NCBI GenBank assembly: GCA_963920705.1
Contig: CAWUCO010000080.1
Coordinates: 806,001 to 870,000 of the forward strand
Direction of reading: 5' to 3'
Source of the DNA: Odiellus spinosus
Lineage: Eukaryota; Arthropoda; Arachnida; Opiliones; Phalangiidae
Length of the DNA stretch: 64,000 bases
Positions within the stretch are counted from its first letter, which is position 1; each line of letters begins with the position of its first letter. The notes below the pieces were generated by a model. The model was not told where the DNA came from and did not search any database. It saw nothing but the letters and a program-made list of their open reading frames with translations. Below are positions 56,951 through 64,000 of the stretch, piece by piece. A program made the position numbers and the translations under genes.

Positions 56951-59402
56951 TTCAAAAATTTCCCAAGTATAGATTCACAAATTTCCGAAGTATAGATACA
57001 CAAATTTTCCCAAATATAGATTCACAAATTTCCAAGTATAGATTCACAAATTTCCCAAGAATAGATTCATAAATTTCTCAAGTATAGATTCACAAATTTC
57101 CCAAGTATAGACTAACATATTTCCCAAGTATAGATTCACAAATTTCCCAAGTATAGATTCACAAATTTTCCAAATATAGATTCACAAATTTTCCATGTAT
57201 AGATTCACAACTTTCCCAAGTATAGATTCACAAATTTTCCAAATATAAATTCACAAATTTCCCAAGTATAGATTCACAAATATCCCAAGTATAGATTCAC
57301 AAATTTCCCATGTATAGATTCACAAATTTCCCATGTATAGATTCACAAATTTCCCAAGTATAGATTCACAAATTTCCCAAGTATGATTCAAAAATTTCCC
57401 AAGTATAGATTCACAAATTTCCCAAGTATAGATTCACAAATTTTCCCAAATATAGATTCACAAATTTCCCAAGTATAGATTCACAAATTTCCCAAGAATA
57501 GATTCACAAATTTCTCAAGTATAGATTCACAAATTTCCCAAGTATAGACTAACATATTTCCCAAGTATAGATTCACAAATTTCCCATGTATAGATTCACA
57601 AATTTCCCATGTATAGATTCACAAATTTCCCAAGTATGATTCACAAATTTCCCAAGTATAGATTCACAAATTTCCAGAGTATAGATTCACAAATTTCCCA
57701 AGTATAGATTCACAAATTTCCCAAGTATAGATTCACAAATATCCCAAGTATAGATTCACAAATTTCCCATGTATAGATTCACAAATTTCCCATGTATAGA
57801 TTCACAAATTTCCCAAGTATAGATTCACAAATTTCCCAAGTATGATTCAAAAATTTCCCAAGTATAGATTCACAAATTTCCCAAGTATAGATTCACAAAT
57901 TTTTCCAAATATAGATTCACAAATTTCCCAAGTTTAGATTCACAAATTTCCCAAGAATAGATTCACAAATTTCTCAAGTATAGATTCACAAATTTCCCAA
58001 GTATAGATTCACAAATTTCCCAAGTATAGATTCACAAATTTTCCAAATATAGATTCACAAATTTTCTATGTATAGATTCACAACTTTCCCCAGTATAGAT
58101 TCACAAATTTTCCAAATATAGATTCACAAATTTCCCAAGTATAGATTGACAAATTTCCCAAGTATAAATCCACAAATTTCTTAAGTATAGATTCACAAAT
58201 TTCCCAAGTATAGATTCACAAATTTCCCAAGTATAGATTCACAAATATCCCAAGTATAGATTCACAAATTTCCCAAGTATAGATTCACAAATTTCCCATG
58301 TATAGATTCACAAATTTCCCATGTATAGATTCACAAATTTTCCCAAGTATAGATTCACAAATTTCCCAAGTATAGATTCATAAATTTCCCAAGTATAGAT
58401 TCACAAATTTCTCAAGTATAGATTCACAAATTTCCCAAGTATAGACTAACATATTTCCCAAGTATAGATTCACAAATTTCCCAATTATAGATTCACAAAT
58501 TTCCCAAGTATAGATTCAAAATTTTCCAAATATAGATTCACAAATTTTCCATGTATAGATTCATAAATTTCCCAAGTATAGATTCACAAATTTCAGAAGT
58601 ATAGATTCACTAATTTTCCAAGTATGATTCACAAATTTCCCAAGTATAGATTCACAAATTTCTCAAGTAGAGATTCACAAATTTCCCACGTATAGATTCA
58701 CAAATTTCCCATGTATAGATTCACAAATATCCCATGTATAGATTCACAAATTTCCCAAGTATAGATTCACAAATATCCCATGTATAGATTCACAAATTTC
58801 CCAAGTATAGATTCACAAATTTCCCCAGTATAGATTCACAAATTTCCCAATTATAGATTCACAAATTTCCCATGTATAGATTCACAAATTTCCCATGCAT
58901 AGATTCACAAATTTCCCAAGTATAGATTCACAAATTTCCCAAGTATGATTCAAAAATTTCCCAAGTATAGACTCACAAATTTCCAAAGTATAGATTCACA
59001 AATTTTCCCAAATATAGATTCACAAATTTCCCAAGTATAGATTCACAAATTTCCCAAGTATAGATTCACAAATTTCTCAAGTATTGATTCACAAATTTCC
59101 CAAGAATAGGCTAATATATTTCCCAAGTATAGATTCACAAATTTCCCAAGTATAGATTCACAAATTTCCCTAGTATAGATTCACAAATTTTCCAAATATA
59201 GATTCACAAATTTTCCATGTATAGATTCACAAATTTCCCAAGTATAGATTCACAAATTTCAGAAGTATAGATTCACAAATTTCCCAAGTATAGATTCACA
59301 AATTTTCCAAATATAGATTCACAAATTTCCTAGTATAGATTCACAAATTTCCCAAGTATAGATTCACAAATTTCCCAAATATAGATTCCCAAATTTCCCA
59401 AG
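56951..59402. repeat. Family A units without a clear tandem period
   Basis: This holds family A units only. It contains pieces resembling the 55-57 kb and 49-55 kb blocks: ATTCACTAATTTTCC near 58,608, the TAGAGATTC unit near 58,668, CACAAATATCCC units and TTTTTCCAAATATAG near 57,900. I could not fix a repeating offset. The last 250 bases return to a variant order typical of the first 40 kb. Confidence 0.7.
59150..59345. repeat. Early-zone cassette next to the junction
   Basis: The order CCCTAG, TTTTCCAAATATAG, TTTTCCATG, TTTCCCAAG, TTTCAGAAG, TTTCCCAAG, TTTTCCAAATATAG, TTTCCTAG matches the cassette seen repeatedly in the first 40 kb, for example 9,210-9,375. I did not find CCCTAG or TTTCCTAG units between about 39.8 kb and this point, so the cassette reappears after a gap of roughly 19 kb, just before family B begins. 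Confidence 0.7.
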
Positions 59403-59482
59403 TATAGATTCACAAATTCCCCGAGTATAGATTCACCAATTTCCCGTATAGATTCACCAGTAGAGATCAAAAATGTCCCCAG
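59403..59482. other. Junction between family A and family B
   Basis: The last full-length A unit is 59,403-59,425 and already carries a CCCC change. It is followed by a 21-bp A unit (59,426-59,446, ending TTTCCCG) and then a 14-base truncated unit (59,447-59,460) reading TATAGATTCACCAG. The first B unit starts at 59,461 and is 22 bp (TAGAGATC with one C missing). The CCAG at 59,457-59,460 fits the end of a B unit as well as the broken A unit, so the breakpoint lies within about 59,455-59,460. There is no unique sequence between the families. The cluster of unit-length changes at the boundary suggests a recombination or replication-slippage joint. That mechanism is inferred. Confidence 0.9.
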
Positions 59483-61210
59483 TAGAGATCCAAAAACGTC
59501 CCCAGTAGAGATCCAAAAATGTCCCCAGTAGAGATCCAAAAATGTCCCCAGTGGAAATTCAAAAATGTCACCAGTAGAGATCCAAAAAATGTCCCCAGTA
59601 GAGATCCAAAAATGTCCCCAGTAGAGATCCAAAAATGTCCCCAGTAGAGATCCAAAAATGTCCCCAGTAGAGATCCAAAAATGTCCCCAGAAGTTATCCA
59701 AAAATGTCCCCAGTAGAGATCCAAAAATGTCCATAGTAGAGATCCAAAAATGTCCCCAGTAGAGATTCAAAAATGTCCCCAGTAGAGATCCAAAAATGTC
59801 TCAAGTAGAGATCCAAAAATGTCCCCAGTAGAGATACAAAAATGTCCCCAGTAGAGATCCAAAAATGTCCCCAGTAGAGATCCAAAAATGCCCCCAGTAG
59901 AGATCCAAAAATGTCCCCAGTAGAGATCCAATAATGTCCCCAGTAGAGATCCAAAAATTTCCCTAGTAGAGATCCAAAAATGTCCCCAGTAGAGATCCAA
60001 AAATGTCCCCAGCAGAGATCCAAAAATGTCCCCAGCAGAGATCCAAAAATGTCCCCAGTAGAGATCCAAAAATGTCCCCAGTAGAGATCCAAATATGTCC
60101 CTAGTAGAGATCCAAAAATGTCCCCAGTAGAGATCCAAAAATGTCCCCAGTAGAGATCCAAAAATGTCCCAAGTAGAGATCCAAAAATTTCCCAAGTAGA
60201 GATCCAAAAATTTCCCAAGTAGATATCCAAAAATTTCCCAAGTAGAGATCCAAAAATTTTCCCAAGTAGAGATCCAAAAATTTCCCAAGTAGAGATCCAA
60301 AAATGTCCCCAGTAGAGATCCAAAAATGTCTCAAGTAGAGATCCAAAAATGTCCCCAGTAGAGATCCAAAAATGTCCCCAGTAGAGATCCAAAAATGTCC
60401 CCAGTAGAGATCCAAAAATGTCTCAAGTAGAGATCCAAAAATGTCCCCAGTAGAGATCCAAAAATGTCCCCAGTAGAGATCGAAAAATGTCCCCAGTAGA
60501 GATCCAAAAATTTCCCAAGTAGAGATCCAAAAATTTCCCAAGTAGAGATCCAAAAATTTCCCAAGTAGAGATCCAAAAATTTCCCAAGTAGAGATCCAAA
60601 AATGTCCCAAGTAGAGATCCAAAAAGGTCCCAAGTAGAGATCCAAAAATGTCCCCAGTAGACATCCAAAAATGTCCCAAGTAGAGATCCAAAAATGTCCC
60701 CAGTAGAGATCCAAAAATGTCCCCAGTAGAGATCCAAAAATATCCCCAGTAGAGATCCAAAAATGTCCCCAGTAGAGATCCAAAAATGTCCCCAGTAGAG
60801 ATCCAAAAATGTCCCCAGTAGAGATCCAAAAATGTCCCCAGTAGAGATCCAAAAATGTCCCCAGTAGAGATCAAAAATGTCCCCAGTAGAGATCCAAAAA
60901 CGTCCCCAGTAGAGATCCAAAAATGTCCCCAGTAGAGATCCAAAAATGTCCCCAGTGGAAATCCAAAAATGTCACCAGTAGAGATCCAAAAAATGTCCCC
61001 AGTAGAGATCCAAAAATGTCCCCAGTAGAGATCCAAAAATGTCCCCAGTAGAGATCCAAAAATTTCCCCAGTAGAGATCCAAAAATGTCCCCAGTAGAGA
61101 TCCAAAAATGTCCCCAGTAGAGATCCAAAAATGTCCATAGTAGAGATCCAAAAATGTCCCCAGTAGAGATTCAAAAATGTCCCCAGTAGAGATCCAAAAA
61201 TGTCTCAATA
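59461..61210. repeat. Family B higher-order repeat, 1,404-bp period
   Basis: The start of family B (59,461-about 59,810) is repeated at 60,865-about 61,210. The 22-bp GATCAAAAATG unit (59,465 and 60,869), AAAACGTCCCC just after it, AGTGGAAAT (59,551 and 60,955 for GTGGAA), the AAAAAATGTCCCC 24-bp unit and CCATAG (59,731 and 61,135) are all 1,404 apart, which is 61 units plus one base. The intervening part is not duplicated, so just over one period is visible. Confidence 0.83.
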
Positions 61211-62559
61211 GAGATCCAAAAATGTCCCCAGTAGAGATCCAAAAATGTCCCCAGTAGAGATCCAAAAATGTCCCCAGTAGAGATCCAAAAATGTCCCCAG
61301 TAGAGATCCAAAAATGTCCCAAGTAGAGATCCAAAAAGTCCCCAGTAGAGATCCAAAAATGTCCCAGTAGAGATCCAAAAATGTCCCCAGTAGAGATCCA
61401 AAAATGTCCCAAGTAGAGATCCAAAAATTTCCCAAGTAGAGATCCAAAAATGTCCCCAGTAGAGATCCAAAAATGTCCCCAGTAGAGATCCAAAAATTTC
61501 CCTAGTAGAGATCCAAAAATGTCCCCAGTAGAGATCCAAAAATGTCCCCAGTAGAGATCCAAAAATGTCCCAAGTAGAGATCCAAAAATTTCCCAAGTAG
61601 AGATCCAAAAATGTCCCCAGTAGAGATCCAAAAATGTCCCCAGTAGAGATCCAAAAATGTCCCAAGTAGAGATCCAAAAATTTCCCAAGTAGAGATCCAA
61701 AAATGTCCCCAGTAGAGATCCAAAAATGTCCCCAGTAGAGATCCAAAAATTTCCCTAGTAGAGATCCAAAAATGTCCCCAGTAGAGATCCAAAAATGTCC
61801 CCAGTAGAGATCCAAAAATGTCCCAAGTAGAGATCCAAAAATTTCCCAAGTAGAGATCCAAAAATTTCCCAAGTAGAGATCCAAAAATTTTCCCAAGTAG
61901 AGATCCAAAAACTTCCCAAGTAGAGATCCAAAAATTTTCCAAGTAGAGATCCAAATATTTCCCAAGTAGAGATCCAAAAATTTCCCAAGTAGAGATCCAA
62001 AAATTTCCCAAGTAGAGATCCAAAAATGTCCCCTGTAGAGATCCAAAAATGTCTCAAGTAGAGATCCAAAAATGTCCCCAGTAGAGATCCAAAAATGTCC
62101 CCAGTAGAGATCCAAAAATGTCCCCAGTAGAGATCCAAAAATGTCCCCAGTAGAGATTCAAAAATGTCCCCAGTAGAGATCCAAAAATGTCCATAGTAGA
62201 GATCCAAAAATGTCCCCAGTAGAGATCCAAAAATGTCCCCAGTAGAGATCCAAAAATTTCCCTAGTAGAGATCCAAAAATGTCCCCAGTAGAGATCCAAA
62301 AATGTCCCCAGTAGAGATCCAAAAATGTCCCAAGTAGAGATCCAAAAATTTCCCAAGTAGAGATCCAAAAATTTCCCAAGTAGAGATCCAAAAATTTTCC
62401 AAGTAGAGATCCAAATATTTCCCAAGTAGAGATCCAAAAATTTCCCAAGTAGAGATCCAAAAATGTCCCCAGTAGAGATCCAAAAATGTCCCTAGTAGAG
62501 ATCCAAAAATGTGCCCAGTAGAGATCCAAAAATGTCCCCAGTAGAGATCCAAAAATGTC

Positions 62560-63380
62560 CCAAGTAGAGATCCAAAAATTTCCCAAGTAGAGATCCAAAA
62601 ATTTCCCAAGTAGAGATCCAAAAATTTCCCAAGTAGAGATCCAAAAATTTTCCCAAGTAGAGATCCAAAAACTTCCCAAGTAGAGATCCAAAAATTTCCC
62701 AAGTAGAGATCCAAAAATTTCCCAAGTAGAGATCCAAAAATTTCCCAAGTAGAGATCCAAAAATTTTCCAAGTAGAGATCCAAATATTTCCCAAGTAGAG
62801 ATCCAAAAATTTCCCAAGTAGAGATCCAAAAATTTCCCAAGTAGAGATCCAAAAAATTCCCAAGTAGAGATCCAAAAATTTCCCAAGTAGAGATCCAAAA
62901 ATTTCACAAGTAGAGATCCAAAAATTTCCCAAGTAGAGATCCAAAAATTTCCCAAGTAGAGATCCAAAAATTTTCCCAAGTAGAGATCCAAAAACTTTCC
63001 AAGTAGAGATCCAAAAATTTCCCAAGTAGAGATCCAAAAATTTCCCAAGTAGAGATCCAAAAATTTCCCAAGTAGAGATCCAAAAATTTTCCAAGTAGAG
63101 ATCCAAATATTTCCCAAGTAGAGATCCATAAATTTCCCAAGTAGAGATCCAAAAATTTCCCAAGTAGAGATCCAAAAAATTCCCAAGTAGAGATCCAAAA
63201 ATTTCCCAAGTAGAGATCCTAAAACTTCCCAAGTAGAGATCCAAAAATTTCCCAAGTAGAGATCCAAAAATTTCCCAAGTAGAGATCCAAGAATTTCCCA
63301 AGTAGAGATCCAAAAATTTCCCAAGTAGAGATCCAAAAATTTTCCAAGTAGAGATCCAAATATTTCCCAAGTAGAGATCC
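62560..63380. repeat. Family B2 tandem block, 323-bp period
   Basis: In this stretch nearly every unit ends TTTCCCAAG. The TTTTCCCAAG 24-bp unit followed by AAAACTT (62,648 and 62,971) and the TTTTCCAAG unit followed by CAAATATTTCCC (62,764 and 63,087) are 323 bases apart, 14 units plus one base. A further TTTTCC copy at 63,340 comes 253 bases (11 units) later. Confidence 0.78.
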
Positions 63381-64000
63381 AAAAATTTCCCAAGTAGAGA
63401 TCCAAAAATGTCCCCAGTAGAGATTCAAACATGTCCCCAGTAGAGATCCAAAAATGTCCCAAGTAGAGATCCAAACATGTCTCAAGTAGAGATCCAAACA
63501 TGTCCCAAGAAGAGATCCAAAAATGTCCCAAGTAGAGATCCAAAAATGTCCCAAGTAGAGATCCAAAAATGTCCCCAGTAGAGATCCAAAAATGTCCCCA
63601 GTAGAGATCCAAAAATTTCCCCAGTAGAGATCCAAAAATGTCCCCAGTAGAGATCCAAAAATGTCCCCAGTAGAGATCCAAAAATGTCCCCAGTAGAGAT
63701 CCAAAAATGTCCCCAGTAGAGATCCAAAAATGTCCCCAGTAGAGATCCAAAAATTTCCCTAGTAGAGATCCAAAAATGTCCCCAGTAGAGATCCAAAAAT
63801 GTCCCCAGTAGAGATCCAAAAATGTCCCAAGTAGAGATCCAAAAATTTCCCAAGTAGAGATCCAAAAATTTCCCAAGTAGAGATCCAAAAATTTTCCCAA
63901 GTAGAGATCCAAAAACTTCCCAAGTAGAGATCCAAAAATTTTCCAAGTAGAGATCCAAATATTTCCCAAGTAGAGATCCAAAAATTTCCCAAGTAGAGAT

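Larger units (their letters stand above)
1..59460. repeat. Family A satellite array, 23-bp unit
   Basis: This is an uninterrupted head-to-tail array of a 23-bp unit whose consensus is TATAGATTCA joined to CAAATTTCCCAAG. Every line shows the TATAGATTCA word returning after 23 bases, with occasional 22-bp units (TATGATTCA, missing one base, or units ending TTCCTAG) and 24-bp units (TTTTCCCAAA). All units point the same way; I saw no inverted segment. GC is about 30% and the plus strand carries C over G by about five to two per unit. The plus strand has a TAG stop in each normal unit. The minus strand has a TGA, from TTCA, once per unit, so no long open frame exists. Frequent unit variants are ACTAACATATTTCCC, ATTCAAAAATTTCCCC, TTTCAGAAG, TTTCCCATG, TTTTCCAAATATAG and TTTGCCGCG. 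The array starts before base 1. No family name is recognised. Confidence 0.97.
59461..64000. repeat. Family B satellite array, 23-bp unit
   Basis: This is a second tandem array with the same unit length and orientation as family A. The main form (B1) reads TAGAGATCCA joined to AAAATGTCCCCAG. A second form (B2) has the same left half but ends TTTCCCAAG as in family A. B1 dominates 59,461-60,170 and about 60,600-61,400. B2 dominates about 62,570-63,400 and the last 180 bases. Elsewhere short runs of each alternate. GC of B1 is about 43%. The reverse complement has no stop codon in any frame except where a unit keeps ATTCA instead of ATCCA (for example near 59,766, 61,171, 62,158 and 63,424), so long minus-strand open frames appear by construction. 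They encode only cyclic permutations of one 23-residue peptide and are not called as genes. The array continues past the right edge. Confidence 0.97.

Noticed and set aside
1..59460. CRISPR-like array (short regular repeat)
   Set aside because: There are no unique spacers. The 23-bp units are directly adjacent and the variation is ordinary satellite divergence. No cas-like gene is present.
1..59460. Centromere protein B (CENP-B) box
   Set aside because: No unit variant resembles the known 17-bp CENP-B box with its TTCG and CGGGA core. GCCGCG units and TTCGAAAT units share too little with it.
1..59460. NF-kappaB-like or other transcription factor sites in GGGAAATTTG on the minus strand
   Set aside because: The resemblance is short, is present in thousands of copies because of the unit, and does not match the full site. 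There is no gene nearby to regulate.
59330..61174. Other minus-strand open frames of 80 to 357 codons in family B
   Set aside because: They overlap one another in different frames and encode permutations of the same 23-residue repeat. They are a consequence of a stop-free 23-bp unit.
62158..63981. Minus-strand open frame of 607 codons in family B
   Set aside because: It starts at a TTG, is made only of the cyclic repeat peptide, and ends where one unit keeps ATTCA (TGA on the minus strand). The other two frames are also open over much of the same DNA and give the same peptide. No signal, non-repeat domain or codon bias points to a gene.
1..64000. Telomeric repeat or telomere-associated end
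   Set aside because: No short G-rich telomere motif is present. The unit is 23 bp and C-rich on the plus strand without G runs longer than those complementary to CCCC.
59461..64000. Leucine-rich or other structural repeat protein domain
   Set aside because: The period of 23 residues superficially resembles repeat proteins, but it arises from three 23-bp units and the same peptide in every frame, which no selected protein repeat would show.

Overview
The whole window is tandemly repeated satellite DNA. I see no unique sequence, gene, RNA gene, transposon or CRISPR array anywhere in the 64,000 bases. The basic unit is 23 bp. Arrays of this size, AT-rich, with layered higher-order repeats (HORs), are typical of eukaryotic heterochromatin (centromeric, pericentromeric, subtelomeric or a B or sex chromosome). 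I cannot name the organism and do not recognise the satellite family.

Two related families meet at one sharp junction. Family A fills 1-59,460 (about 2,580 units by length). Its consensus reads TATAGATTCA followed by CAAATTTCCCAAG, about 30% GC. Family B fills 59,461-64,000 (about 197 units) and runs off the right edge. Its main form reads TAGAGATCCA followed by AAAATGTCCCCAG, about 43% GC. A second B form keeps the A-type right half (TTTCCCAAG). A and the main B form differ at five positions of 23, and the second B form is intermediate.

Inside family A the units carry recognisable variants: 22-bp TATG units, 24-bp TTTTCCC units, ACTAACATATTT units, GCCGCG units and AATGTTTAAATG units. These are ordered into long HORs that I could follow by matching variant strings at fixed offsets. 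From left to right they are: a 1,513-bp period (1-2,189); a mosaic of short HORs of 390, 412 and 481 bp (about 2.2-13.8 kb); 780 bp (13.8-15.4 kb); 1,583 bp (15.1-19.5 kb); 4,364 bp in three copies (18.2-31.4 kb); a rearranged stretch; 3,487 bp with a nested 1,033-bp duplication (35.0-41.0 kb); 2,276 and 2,598 bp (41.9-49.0 kb); 3,902 bp in two copies (47.9-55.7 kb); and about 735-758 bp (55.5-57.0 kb). Variant types are zoned: GCCGCG units stop at 39.8 kb, and AATGTTTAAATG units occur only between 11.6 and 38.7 kb. Family B has its own HORs of 1,404 and 323 bp.

Long open frames exist only on the minus strand of family B. They are a by-product of the repeat: its reverse complement has no stop codon in any frame, and because 23 is not a multiple of 3, all three frames encode the same cyclic 23-residue peptide. 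They should not be annotated as genes. The points of interest are the A/B junction, the intermediate units that suggest how B arose from A, and the layered HOR history. I found no evidence of a coding or defence system.
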